Positions 42,526 through 54,589 of a stretch of DNA of 64,000 nt are shown piece after piece. This DNA comes from Schistocerca nitens (Eukaryota; Arthropoda; Insecta; Orthoptera; Acrididae): contig NC_064619.1 in assembly GCF_023898315.1 (NCBI RefSeq), positions 503,102,594 to 503,166,593 of the forward strand, given 5' to 3'. The translations under genes and the position numbers were made by a program. The stretch's first letter is position 1. Each line of letters starts with the position of its first letter. Under the pieces are notes generated by a model. It made no database searches. It was not told the origin of the DNA and was given only the letters and a program-made list of their open reading frames with translations.

Positions 42526-44919
42526 GACGTAGCATTTTATGAATGGGTAGACTTCTTTTGTCTGTATCTAGGTGTAGCCGCCATTAGAGGAGAAATTACA
42601 AACTAATGTAAGTTGAATTATTGTTGTGGTCTAAATACATTATAATTTATCACAAGTGTGTATTACTAATGTAAATTAGCTTGCCCATGTCATCTATAAT
42701 ATTTCTTTAAAGAATTTTCAGCATTTTTAGCAATGATCGCTGGTGTTGCTTGGCTGTGCCGCGACCGAACGATTTGCAGCGGCGGCACATTTAAAAAATT
42801 GTTCCGCTAAGAAAAATTAACCAAAACCGTAAATCGGGAGCAGATAAAAATTAGCAGTTAATTAAGAAAATGTTTTTCTTTTACAGCGATCTTGAGACTG
42901 ACGGAATTTATTACTAGTTTCACATTTGTGCATTCATAGGCGGATAGTTAACGTTGAAATTTAGGAATTTGTTGGTTCTTTCAAATAACTTCAATGTATA
43001 GTGAAGTGTGCTTTATCAATGATAATTAAACGTCGGCTTGGCAATATTTAACCATTTTCTGCTAATAGAGACAGTCTTGTGTTCCATAGCTAACGCCGGG
43101 AATAATTCAGTAAATATTAAAAAAAAACCACTGCATTTAGAAAATGTGTGCCAAGGCCCAATTATGTAAAGGATATAATTCTCAACTAAATATTCTTAAT
43201 CAGTTAATATGAATTTATCAGCATGAGAGGGTTGACTAAGTTCACATAATTTTAAATGTACTTAATTCTGTCTAAATGAATTTTTATTACCAAACGTAAA
43301 TAAGGGGTTCTACAACAAAGTTCGTACGTACTGAAAGAAAGAAGGAAAAAATAAAAAAAAAACATCATAAAAAGAAAGTAACTATTTAATTTTTTTTAAT
43401 TAATTTAATTTCATTAAACAATGTTATGTCCCTGGATTGCACAACATTTCGGCTTCTTCACCTACGCATAGGGATTTGTCGCGAAGACAGTGCCGTAATC
43501 AATAAACAAGGGATAGGGGGAAGCTATAGTAAGCCTTCAGAGAAGGTAAAAATGAAATTATATTGCAAACCAAAAGGAACATATATTGAGATACCCCTGT
43601 CCAACAGTTACATTTGTCTCGTTACAGTTACGACAAACGGTTAGCCAAGTTGCCTTCTTGCTGCAGGCCAGGTATTATACATGTCAGGAAGTTCAGGAAA
43701 GACCAGTACCTAGAGAGACGGGGGGCGGGGGGGGGGGGGGGTGGCAGAGAGCGTCAGTTAATTGCAGTATTTGAACCTCGAAAGAAGTGGGAATCGAGTT
43801 ACATTAGCAGAAATGGAAGCTGCACGTTGAAGCTGACTGCATTTCTGCTGATGGAATCGTGGTGCTGAATGTGCGAGAAGCAGATGGTGGCGCCGTTGCG
43901 GCAGGTTCTCGACCGCCATTCGTATTACTTGACCGCCACTTGCTTCACATACGATGCTGGTTCCAAAGTCAGACATCCGTATTGTAAGATGGCGGTAGAC
44001 TGCACATCTGAACATGTGAAAGCGACTCCATAAAACTGAGGTCTGGAGATCATTTGTCCATGATTTTGTTGTCTCGGGCCGCAGCCCACAGTTCTGTGCC
44101 TCCGCAGGAATCGAATTGGCGCCTGTAGACCACATAGTCTGTGGACTAGGGTCTGAAGTTTCCTGTGGCCTCCCAGCGGCGGTGTGGCTTAACCGTTTGA
44201 AGGTCACATTACAGGGCCTGTTTGGTCGCCAAATCTTCGAACGTACGGACGATTGACGTCCCTATTAGCCGGCATATTCTGTGGTCAAAATGGAAAGTAA
44301 CGGCTCCAACATAAACATATCTCGCCATCTTGAGCTATTTTAATATTAATTGGTGAACAGGAAATATGTTTAGCCCCCTCACCCCGATAGTTCACCATAC
44401 AAGCATGAAATAAGTGGTGTTCGTTGGTTGGAGGAAATTAGTTTTGACACTCAAATGGAATGATTTAATTAGGGAGAGTTTTAATTATGCAGTTGATAGG
44501 TGCATGCTTGGTACCAACGAATTCGCCGTCTCGTCAGCAAAACAAACCTCTAATTAATTTTCTGGATTAATTTTCTTTCACTCTGTCTCTTAGATTTTTG
44601 GTACTAGCGCAGACACTACATGTGGCTTGTCAAGTGCTGTGTACTTCCGCAGAATGCCTGTGAGTTAAAAATTAAATTCATGTCTGCTGCGGGACAATAC
44701 ATTTCGCCAGTTCTGATACTTCTCAGGGAGCGAATGAAGCCATAGTTCATGGACACGTACTGGAGCTCTATAAGCCATCAATGAGTCCGGCTTGATGACT
44801 GCGGAAATCTTTGAAAAATCGTTGCAACATTCTGTTCGTATATTGTAACATCAAAAGAAAAATTAGTGGCTTTAGCGATAGATAGCCATTACTCTCATGC
44901 GCGCAACATTAATATCGTT
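42526..44919. other. Unassigned DNA with a poly-G tract
   Basis: Mostly AT-rich. A G-rich run (GGGGGGC plus a longer G run) lies at about 43722-43742. A 149-codon frame on the minus strand (44207-43758) in a GC-richer part has no recognisable domain and lies opposite other frames. I do not call it a gene. Confidence 0.5.
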
Positions 44920-44930
44920 GACAGTGCAAG

Positions 44931-45122
44931 ATTCAAAATGGTTCAAATGGCTCTGAGCACTATGGGACTCAACTGCTGAGGTCATTAGTCCCCTAGAACT
45001 TAGAACTAGTTAAACCTAACTAACCTAAGGACATCACAAACATCCATGCCCGAGGCAGGATTCGAACCTGCGACCGTAGCGGTCTTGCGGTTCCAGACTG
45101 CAGCGCCTTTAACCGCACGGCC
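44931..45122 (-). mobile_element. tRNA-derived SINE (family 1), young subfamily
   Basis: Perfect 11-bp target duplication GACAGTGCAAG at 44920-44930 and 45123-45133. It lacks the last bases of the head (stops at CACGGCC). Shares subfamily bases with the copies at 12825 and 24617. Confidence 0.96.
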
Positions 45123-45189
45123 GACAGTGCAAGAGGAAATGAAGTTTCAGTAGTGTGCTTGCCACCACACACTACTGCAGTAGTGCAGT

Positions 45190-45805
45190 GACTTGATGCT
45201 CCTTATGTTCCCATTCAACGACTTCTATCCACAAGCTATTGGAAGTTGGTTGAGCAGACGTCCTTGGTTAACTGCAACTAATATTCCGATCGCTAGCTCC
45301 GTAGGTGAACGTTTCGTACGCGCTGCAACAATGCACGCCGTTGTTGACGGTGTCAGCAAGACAGGAATATTTCCCTCCGTCTTCAGGTACGAGGACCACA
45401 TCGCTCATGCACAGTAAAAAGTAGTTCGTGAGGAGACTCGAGCAGATCTAATACTTGACTCTCCAGAACCCTCTAATTCAAAACAGGCTCCAAGGTTGAG
45501 CCATGCCAGTAATCCAGCTGTCAATATCAAGAACTAGTGGTTCTGCTCACAGCCCTTCACACGGAAAGAGAATTAAGGAAAGATCTATGAAGAAAAATGT
45601 TCTATTTTGTAATAAATGGATGATGTCACCTGTTCCCCGTAGAAAACCTAAGAAGAGAAACACAGTCAGAAGAAAACACTATGAATCGGGTGGAAGAATG
45701 GTGGTGACTTCGTCTACATATCAACCGATAAGGAAGGCAACGGTGAAGATGATGCTGTGTGACCTGCGTGAGGCAAGCTTTATTCATCCGATACTCGTGA
45801 AATAA
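45190..45805 (+). pseudogene. Pogo/Tigger-like transposase C-terminal relic
   Basis: 45205-45415 reads FNDFYPQAIGSWLSRRPWLT, then VGERFVRAATMHAVVDGVSK and TGIFP. This matches the end of pogo-type DDE transposases, where an FxxAxxxAAT-x-x-A-x-x-G-F-x-x-T-G-I-x-P block is typical. Downstream, 45500-45800 has basic blocks (RRKPKKRNTVRRKHYESGGR) in another frame, as in the charged tail of these proteins. The catalytic domain is absent, and stops and shifts separate the parts. Confidence 0.6.
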
Positions 45806-46136
45806 ATGTATTTGTTACACGAAATCCTTGGTTTGGTATTACTAAACATCCTCTTCATCTACATGGACACATAAACGTGTTTAGAAGGGTGAAAATAACT
45901 TGAAAATATAGTCCATTCGTGAACTACAATTGATTCATAATAATGAAAGTGCTTGGTAATGTGAGAATAGAAAAATAAATTTAAATTGACTGTACTTTTG
46001 AGAATTTTTCTGTAGAAATGATTCGTTTTTTTATATTTCTGATTTTTCAGTGTTATGTCAAAAACTGGCACAGCAAAGTCACTACATGTACTCGCTGCTC
46101 CGTCTGAGACATTTCTCGTTGCATTTGTAATATCCA

Positions 46137-47362
46137 CGCTTGTATTTTATTCAAGATAATATTCATGACAGCATTATATGGGGAATGTGACTGAACTTTG
46201 ATCGTTTTCTCGTGATACTGATAAAAGGGACGTTATTAAAATAATAAATAATTATTGTCAACGACATAATTTAATATTTTGTCAAAAATTATATCTCAGA
46301 CAGTACTCACATAAAAAGATAATGAAAATCTAAATCTTTTGTTATCTACGATTTTTGTAGAAAAATCCTTCTTCTTGTTCTAACTGTTGCACTGATAGGA
46401 TGTGACTGATGTCTCGCAACACAGAGGTCAGTAAAAAACTGTACTAAAGTGCTTCTATGTTGCTAACTAATATCTGAAAATAGAGTTTCTATGTTAACGA
46501 AATGAGTCTTCTTTGCTTGGAGTTTGATTTCAGTGTAATTCTCATACTATGTAAATGTTAAGTTTTCTGCTCAGCTACCAAAGAGCGCAGCCTTTAGCGC
46601 TATTGATGTACAGCGCTGTTCATCGGTAAATAGTGAATATTAATGTGTCATGAAATATTGAGAAATATTTTCGAATCTTTATGAATATAGTGGAGGTGAG
46701 AAAAGATTTAATATATATTATTTATTACGAGTAAAATACAGCCTGAAGCAGAATCAGTAGGTGATTGGCATATGTTAGCCGCCGTCTTAGTGAAATATGG
46801 CAGCGGCAGTTTTAAATTGATTTTATATGCAGACTTTTATGTAGTTGGTTATAATTGCAATAGTAAATGTGTACTAGTTGCCGAGTACCAACTCTAAGCT
46901 AATAAATGCCAGGTTGACGGTGAATGCATTGCACTTCTATGAATGCAAACAGCATCTTACGTGATATAAATTCTTATCTGCTGATGTATGAAGCCTGGTA
47001 ATTTCGACAGCAAAATACGTTAGTGCTGTGTACGTGTGGCATTGTGTGACATATTAAAGAAAAGGGTTGAAATCCCGGAGATATCAGTAGCGTTAATTTT
47101 GATAAAGGACTTGCTACTAGCAGAGAGTCTTTCAAGCAACAGCCCTGAAATTACTAAAAATCATTACTCTTGTTTAGTTTAGATTACTTTTCCTACATTT
47201 GGCTCGTTTGTTGGTTATAAATGTTACTTTTGTGAATGAACTAGGTGACATTTACACTGCTTGACAGACAACATTGCTACACGTTCCCAGGTGGAGATTT
47301 CTTTATGAAATTAACATTTATTAGCCGGGAAAAGGAGTAATTAAATAAATCCTCATCTTGTG
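46137..47362 (+). repeat. Unclassified ~1.2-kb repeat, copy 1
   Basis: Aligns in the same orientation with 54590-55833 throughout, with many substitutions and small indels but long shared blocks (for example CTGCTCAGCTACCAAAGAGC and CATTACTCTTGTTTAGTTT). No reading frame is conserved between copies. Homology begins and ends abruptly. It could be the LTR or non-coding body of an unknown element, or an old segmental duplication. Confidence 0.9.
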
Positions 47363-47442
47363 TTGGAAGCTAGCTAAGAACTATTAAGTTGTACTATCCG
47401 CTGACAACCGGATCTAAATTACGAACGTAACATCAGCTATTC

Positions 47443-47444
<2 letters not shown>

Positions 47445-47474
<30 letters not shown>
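47445..47474. repeat. T30 homopolymer, possible antisense poly(A) tail
   Basis: An uninterrupted run of 30 T, followed by about 740 bp of GC-richer sequence. It may be the tail of a retro-inserted sequence oriented on the minus strand. Confidence 0.9.
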
Positions 47475-47475
<1 letters not shown>

Positions 47476-48215
47476 GTGATATATTACAATACAGCGTCAC
47501 CGGTCTTTTGCGGTCTAACTGTGTTGGTGAGGCAGTAAATCTATCCACAGCCCAGTGACACTGCGTCACTGCAAGACACTTTGGAGGTGTGGCGGTGGGG
47601 CCTGTAGTCCCGTACCATCCTCTGACGGTGAAGGTACTACATCAGTCAGGCAAAAAAATTTAGCCTAACGTGGGCGGTTGGGGTGGCAGAGTATTGGACG
47701 TGGAATGGGGGCTGGTCCCACCAAAGGACGCATCCGTGGTGGGCGTGCCAGGCCTATCGTTAGCCATGATCGGAATCCGATTCCTCTAGGATGGTTGGGG
47801 GAACCGGATGTCGATGCCAGTGGCGTGGAGGTGTGGTCCCAGCGTGGAGTAGCCCATGGGCGGTAACCCCGCAAGGCATACACTTTCTCATAGAGCCGCC
47901 GCGCATTATTGCGTATGATCGTCTTTGGAGGGTGGGGGGCCGATATCTGCTTCCTCGTGGAGGATGGCTTTTCTCGTGAGTGGCGGGGCGTGCAGGCTCC
48001 ACCTGAGCGCTTTGTTCTGCAGGCGCTGCAACGTCCGCATTATGGTAACACTAATCGTGACCCATGCAGTGGATCCATACATAATGACAAGCAGGGAAAC
48101 TGTTCGGAAAATGCGGAGCTTGCTATACAGATGAAGTTTTCAAGGCGGCAGAAGCATTAAACATTAAAGCTTCAGTATTCCGACTGCGAGTGGAGTATTT
48201 TTAAAAAATAATTTT
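47475..48215. other. Unassigned GC-richer segment next to the T30 tract
   Basis: Overlapping short frames on both strands, G-rich on plus. No domain and no AATAAA-type signal next to the tail were recognised. Ends where LINE B begins. Confidence 0.4.
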
Positions 48216-49263
48216 CCTGGTAGTTGATGAAGAGACTGATGTAATGTATGATGAGATAAAAGAAATTATTCAGGTAGCGAAGGCAGACGAAAATTTAATA
48301 GTCATTGGTGACTGGAATTCGATGGTAGGTAAAGGAAGAGAAGGAAACGTAGTAGGTGAATATGGAATGTAGGTAAGGAATGAAAGAGGAAGCCGCATGG
48401 TAGCACTTTGAACAGAGTATAATTAAATCACAGCTAACACTTCGTTCAACAATCATAAAAGAAGGTCGTATAAATGGATGAAGCCTGGAGATAGTGACAG
48501 GTTTCAGATAGGTTATATAATGGTAAGAAGAGATTTAGGAACCAGGTTTTAAATTGTAAGACATTTCCAGGGGCAGATGTGGACACTGACCACAATCTGT
48601 TGGTTATGAACTATAGATTACAATTGAAGAAACTGCAAAAAGATGGGAATTTAAGGAGATGGGACCTGGATAAACTGACATAACCGGAGGTTGTAGAGAG
48701 TTTCAGCTTAGGAAACGATTAACAAGAATGGGGAAAAGAAATACAGTAGATGAAGAATGGGTAGCTTTGAGGGAAGAAATGATAAAGGCAGCAGAGGATC
48801 GTGTAGGCAAAAAGACGAGAGCTAGTAGAAATCGTTGGGTAACAGAAAATATTTAATTTAATTGATGAAAGGAGAAAACATATAAATGCAGTAAATGAAG
48901 CATGCAAAAAGGAATACAAGGATCTCAAAAATGCGATCGACAGGAAGTGGAAAGTGGCTAAGCTGGGATGGCTAGAGGACAAATGTAAGGATGTAGAGGC
49001 ATATATCACTAGGAGTAAGATAGATACTACCTACAGGAAAATTAAAGAGACCTTTGGAGAAAAGATTAGCACTTGTATAAATATCAAGAACTTAGATGGA
49101 TACCCAGTTCTAAGCAAAGAAGGAGAGGGAGAAGGACTATGTAGAGGGTCTATACAAGGGCTATGTACCTGAGGGCAATATAATGAAAATGTAAGAGGAC
49201 GTAGATGAGGATTAAACGAGAGATATATTACTGCATGAAGAGTTTGACAGAGCATTGAAAGAC

Positions 49264-49457
49264 GCCGGCCGGAGTGCCCGTCCGGTTCTAGCCGCTACAG
49301 ACTGGAACCGAGCGACCGCTGCGGTCGCAGGTTCGAATCCTGCCTCGGGCATGGATGTGTGTGATTTCCTTAGGTTAGTTAAGTTTAATTAGTGCTAAGT
49401 TCTAGGAGACTGATGACCTCAGAAGTTAAGTCGCAAAGTGCTCAGAGCCATTTGAAC
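49264..49457 (+). mobile_element. tRNA-derived SINE (family 1) in LINE B
   Basis: Perfect 11-bp target duplication CATTGAAAGAC at 49253-49263 and 49458-49468. The B box GGTTCGAATCC is intact; the A-box region is altered (GGAGTGCCCGTCCGG). Confidence 0.96.
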
Positions 49458-50152
49458 CATTGAAAGACCTAAGTGGAAACAAGACACTGAGGGTAGACAA
49501 CATCCCATTAGAACTACTGATAGCCTTGGGAGAGCCAGCCCTGACAAAACTCTACCATCTGATGAGCAAGAGGGAAGATCAGTTTGGATTCCGTAGAAAT
49601 GTTGGAACACGTGAGGCAATACTGACCCTACGACTTAAGTTTGAAGATAGATTAAGGAAAGGCAAACCTACGTTTCTAGCATTTGTAGACTTAGAGACAA
49701 ATTTGGCAATGTTGACTGGAATATTCTCTTTCAAATTCTGAAAGTGGCACGGGTAAAATACAGGGAGCGAAAGCCTATTTATAATTTGTACAGAAACCAG
49801 GTGGCAGTTTTAAGAGCTGAGAGGCATGAAAGGGAAGCAGTGGTTATGAAGGGAGTGAAACAAGGTTGTAGTCTATCCCCGGTGTTATTCAATCTGTATA
49901 TTGAGCAAGCAGTAAAGGAAAAAAAAAAAGGAAAATTTTGGAGAGGAAATAAAAACTTTGAAATTCACCGATGACATTGTAACTCTGTCAGAGACAGCAA
50001 AAGACCTGGAAGTGCAGTTGAACGGAACGGACAGTGTCTTGGAAGGAGGATATAAGATGAACATCAACAAAAGCAAACAGAGAATAATGGAATGTAGTCG
50101 AATTAAGTCTGGTGATGCTGAGGGGATTAGATTAGGAAATAAGACAATTAAA

Positions 50153-50344
50153 GCCGGCCGCGGTGGCATTGCGGTTCTAGGTGCTGTAGTCCGGAACCGC
50201 GCGACTGCTACAGTCGCAGGTTCGAATCCTGCCTCGGGGATGGATATGTGTGATGTCCTTAGATTAGTTAGGTTTAAGTAGTTCTATGTTCTACGGGACT
50301 GATGACCTCAGATGTTAAATCCCATAGTGCTCAGAGCCATTTGA
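50153..50344 (+). mobile_element. tRNA-derived SINE (family 1) in LINE B
   Basis: Intact B box. The flanks GACAATTAAA and GACACTTCAA match at 7 of 10 bases, a probable decayed target duplication. LINE sequence continues on both sides. Confidence 0.93.
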
Positions 50345-51005
50345 GACACTTCAAGCAGTAAATGAGTTTTGCTATTTGGGGAGCTAAATAACTGATGATG
50401 GTCGAAGTAGAGAGGATATAAAATGTAGATTGGCAATGACAAGGAAAGCGTTTCTGAAGAAGAGAAATTTGTTAACATCGAGTATAGATTTAAATGTCAG
50501 GATGTCGTATCTGAAAGTATTTGTGTGGAGTGTAGCCATGTATGGAAGTGAAATAAGGACGATGAATAGTTTAGACAAGAAGAGAATAGAAGCTTTCGAA
50601 ATGTGGTGCTACAGAAGAATGCTGAAGATTAGATGGGTAGACCACATAACTATTGAGGAGGTATTGAATAGAATTGGGGAGCAGAGAAATTTGTGGCACA
50701 ACTTGAGTAGAAGAAGAGATCGGTTGGTAGGACATGTTCTGAGGCACCAAGGGAGGCGTGGAGGGTAAACATTGTAGAGGGAGACCAAGAGATGAATACA
50801 CTACGCAGATTCAGAAGGATGTTGGTTGCGGTAGGTACTGGGAGATGAAGCATCTAGCACAGGGTAGAATAGGATGAAGAGCTGCACCAAACCAGTCTCT
50901 GGACTGAAGACCACAACAACAACAAGATATTTTGTGCATACATTTCACCCATTTAGCTATTGTTATTTGTATATGTGTTAGTTGCAAGAAATTTTGTGAG
51001 ATTTA

Positions 51006-52320
51006 TTGCTATTGTCAATGATATATTTTTGTGAAATATTAGTGTCAAACACGGTTAGACTGAATAAGCAAGTAGAGTCGAATGAGCATGCGGAAATGGC
51101 ATCAGACACTCAAATAGATCAACCTTCGTACACTTCAGTGCAAGTCCTTGATAATGTAAATATAGATGATAACGATTTATTACCTGATATTCCTAGTGAA
51201 AATTAAACTGAGGAGTTGTTAAGACAGACGCACATTTCTGCAGTTAAACCTTTAGAAGTGGATAATAATATTTCTACCGAGCAAGGGCAGAAAGCTATGC
51301 CACTACCGGATGGTAAATTCCTCGTATTATTATTTGAAAAGTTAAATATCATGGAACAGGAAAAAGAATAGCGTAGGCAAGAAAAGTCTATAAAGTCCAA
51401 AATAATGGAACAGGAAAAGGTAAAGCGTAGGCAAGAAAAAGCTATAAGAGAACAACAACGCGAACTCATGGAGCAGCAGGGAAAGGAACAACGCGACCTT
51501 AAGGAGCAGAAGGGTGATAGGAAATTCATGGAACAAATAAACAATATCTTTATAGAACGAGATAAGGAAATTGTCCAGTCAATGAATCAGCTGTTAGTCG
51601 ATCGCAATACAGCAATTACGCCTAATTTCAATAAAGAACTCAATGCAATAAAGACTGGTATTAAACCGTTGGCAAACATACCACCTCAAGTGAATAATCT
51701 TCAAATCGAAGTAGATAAATCAGAAACGCATTTCAAAGGTTTGACTACCTACTTAATTATTCACACAGAAGTCCGAACGGAAGTAGCCAAGGCACTGAAC
51801 ATTGAAAAGCACAATCTTGAAACAAAGTCTGCATACAGAAACGAGGACGCTGGTACTGAAAGGCTGAAGAACATTGAAATTTGCCGACAGCCTCTACTGC
51901 AGTGCATAAGAGTCCAAGTTTCGCTAATCAATCTGTATTACGTCAGCAATTTATTTCATCAAGAAACCTTAATTATGAAGCAGAGTGTACTTGCAGTATA
52001 GTCAGTACACCGCCTGCTAATGACGACAACCCCATGCACTTAAGTACCTTAATGCATGAAGAGAGCTTGATTAAACACCGCCAATTCCAAGTATTCAACG
52101 AGGAGAGACAAAAGAATATTCATCCCGTAGTTTTTATTAGAAACTTTAGAAGCGTTCATCCAGTCTTGCACGGAGGAACAGAAAATTCAGTTTGCGGTAT
52201 CACACATTTCCGGTGGCGCATCGTTCTGAGCGATGAACGCAGTAGAAACAAGCAAAACATTTAACAAATTTGAGAAAGCGTTTATATATACTAGTCTGGA
52301 AGCTTACTGTCAGTAGTTAC
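51006..52320 (+). pseudogene. Gag relic of a second LTR retrotransposon
   Basis: The frame from 51405 is a highly charged coiled-coil region (REQQRELMEQQGKEQRDLKE). Later, in another frame, FNEERQKNIHPVVFIRNFRS matches the start of the Gag capsid domain, where the intact gag at 33.7 kb has DKNIHPLDFWNDFEDVFP. The following capsid segment is broken across frames (near 52180-52320). Several stops precede it. No protease or RT is present. It may belong with the LTR at 53871, since both have the same orientation. Confidence 0.7.
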
Positions 52321-52519
52321 ACTGTAGTATTCATGAAGCGTAAATCGCATAACGGTAAGATAATGTTTTTATGATAAAAATTTTAATTATTCTGAAAAAG
52401 TCATTTACTCGATAGAAGTTAGTGTATATGCAATCTCAGTAAAGATAATTTGAACAAAAATCATTGCTTTTTAAAGTATAAATTGCGTAGAAGAATGTCT
52501 TTTGTGTGATTAATGAAAC

Positions 52520-52708
52520 AAAAAAAAGTTCAAATGTTTGTGAAATCTTATGGGAATTAACTACTAAGGTCATCTGTCCCTAAGCTTACACACTACTGAA
52601 CCTAAATTATCCTAAGGACAAACACACACACCCAATCCCGAGGGAGGACTCGAACCTCCGCCTGGATCAGCCGCAGCGCCTGAGACCGCTCTGCTAATCC
52701 CGCGCGGC
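52520..52708 (-). mobile_element. Divergent tRNA-derived SINE (family 1 relative)
   Basis: Perfect 12-bp target duplication GATTAATGAAAC at 52508-52519 and 52709-52720. The order of parts is as in family 1, but the body and head differ (GTTCAAATGTTTGTGAAATC; GGACTCGAACCTCCGCCTGG), so it is a separate subfamily. A short A run is present at the plus-strand start. Confidence 0.95.
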
Positions 52709-52720
52709 GATTAATGAAAC

Positions 52721-53870
52721 ACTAGCAGTAATCAGGACAACGAAGCGTGTCTCACAAGAACTATGAAAGTCTAGTAGGCGCATGAAAAACTGTGTTTTCT
52801 TATAAGGAAAGTGAAGAACAGTGATTATAGGTGTGATCAGCGAACGTACAGCCAGCCGGGCAGCAACAATATGACGCAACGCTGACAACGTAGCGCCTCG
52901 CGCAAGTGTTTTCTTACCGCAGAAAATAAACAAAGCACACGATGGACACCAGACTGAAAAGCGGTGCAGTGTCGTACACGTGCTTAGATAATTGAAGATG
53001 ACAATGAATCACTATATTCAAATGAACAGTTTTAAGATGCAGCACATCGTCCGAAAACAAACTGAATCCGTGTGAGTGAAAGTGAATTTGAAAGTAACAC
53101 TTGTTCCACAGGATGAATTTAATGTTTACCTTGTTACTGACACCCCTTTGCGACATTTCATGTACCCACCTTGTACGAGAAGGACGTGGACCGAGCGAAG
53201 CAGGAACTGCTGCAGTAATACCTACAGACAGCAACAGGTCCAGACCGGGGTGCGGCCGGCGGCAGCCGACGCTCTATACACGCTGTCGGGGGCCTACCAG
53301 CAGCGGTCTCCTCCTGCCTTCGATCCAGCGGCACGATAAGGGAGCGGCTACGCGAGGTCGTCGGGGAATCGTCATATGAACTTTTGTTATTTTGAACTTC
53401 ATGAACTTTTAATTTTCATGTGAAACCTCTGTGAAAGAAACCTTTGACATCTAATACAACTAAGCTCAAACATAAATACTTGTGTTCAAAATATTTTCTG
53501 TTATGACAATGTAGAGCCTGATACATAAGAGTAGGTAACTTTACTTTCTTAAAGCCCATTGGAAGGTTTTGTTCCCGGTTTTCCGGATCCCATGAACATG
53601 TATGGGGGGGGGGGGGGATAAATTAATCCGGGAAGTCTCCGCTGCATTTTCCAAGACTTTACAGTTACTGAAGTCATTTACACAATCACGTAAACACTAA
53701 TTGTGTCATGAGTTACTCAATGTTTTGTCTGAACACTTACACAATGAGAACAGTGTGTTAATGAAGTGAAAGTGAACAATAAGCAACGTCGATACAGTGG
53801 TCTGATAACAAAAAAAATTAAAAAATATAGTACATAAACTAGTTCGTTTTTTTCTCATTCCAAGGGGCAA
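52721..53870 (+). other. Unassigned DNA leading to an LTR, with a poly-G tract
   Basis: A GC-rich part (53160-53370) and a G run at about 53604-53618. The last bases before the LTR, AAGGGGCAA, look like a polypurine tract, which suggests the 3' non-coding end of the element whose gag relic lies upstream. Confidence 0.5.
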
Positions 53871-54588
53871 TGTAATATTCACACTGTAAGTAGACGGTTT
53901 AGGTTTTTATGTTCGTAACGTCACCTAGCGCTCTGTATGATAATCACTGGCTGTACTGTGTGCAGTCTGTGGCTGATTGGCATTGTTCGAATAATCGCTA
54001 TTGTAGTGTTAGGGCAGTTAAATGAGAACAGTGCGTAGCGTTGCGCAGTTGGAGGTGAGCCGCCAGCAGTGGTGGATGTGGGGAGAGAAATGGCAGAATT
54101 TTGAGAGCGGACGATCTGGACGTGTGTCCTTCAGAAATAGTAAATTTGTAATATTGGATATCATGAACTGATATATATATGACTTTGGAACATTATTAAG
54201 GTAAATAGATTGCTTGTTCTCTATCAAAATCTTTCATTTGCTGACTATGCCTATCAGTAGTTAGTGCCTTCAGTAGTTAGAATCTTTTACTTAGCTGGCA
54301 GTAGTGGCGCTCGCTGTATTGCAGTAGTTCGAGTAACGAAGATTTTTGTGAGGTAAGTGATTCATGAAAGGTATAGGTTATTGTTAGTCAGGGCCATTCT
54401 TTTGCAGGGACTTGTTAAAATCAGATTGCGTTGCGCTAAAAATATTGTGTGCCAGTTTAGTGTTGATCAGAATAGGTAAAGAGCGAAATGTCTGAGTACG
54501 TTCAGTTCTGCTCAGCTGTTTGAAAATCAAATAATGTAAGAGGTTTATCAGCACAGTAATTCACAAAGTTTTCGGTGGGGACGTTTCA
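53871..54588 (+). repeat. Probable LTR (718 bp) of a second LTR retrotransposon
   Basis: Begins TGTAATATTC directly after the purine-rich AAGGGGCAA and ends GGGACGTTTCA, so the termini are TG...CA. Contains a TATATATATGAC stretch near 54170. I recall its interior (GGTGAGCCGCCAGCAGTGGTG) from LTRs in Schistocerca. No partner LTR is in the window, and the flanks show no target duplication, as expected for a 3' LTR of a truncated element. Confidence 0.6.
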
Positions 54589-54589
54589 A

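Larger units (their letters stand above)
48216..50930 (+). mobile_element. Non-LTR retrotransposon (LINE B), 5'-truncated and decayed
   Basis: Near 48300 the endonuclease domain appears (ENLIVIGDWNSMVGKGREGN, the exonuclease-endonuclease-phosphatase motif). RT follows from about 49470: GFRRNVGTREAILTLRLKF, KQGCSLSPVLFNLYIEQA and LKFTDDIVTLSETAKDLEVQ (Y/FxDD with Thr). The C-terminal block MWCYRRMLKIRWVDHITIEE comes near 50600, and the 3' end is CTGAAGACCACAACAACAACAA at about 50905-50926. Frame changes and stops occur throughout. Two SINEs interrupt it (49264 and 50153). It is related to LINE A at 9.2-11.9 kb, and its ends match the deleted copy at 15953. Confidence 0.88.

Noticed and set aside
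43758..44207. 149-codon frame on the minus strand
   Set aside because: The longest unassigned frame outside elements, but no domain, no start context and no neighbours support it.
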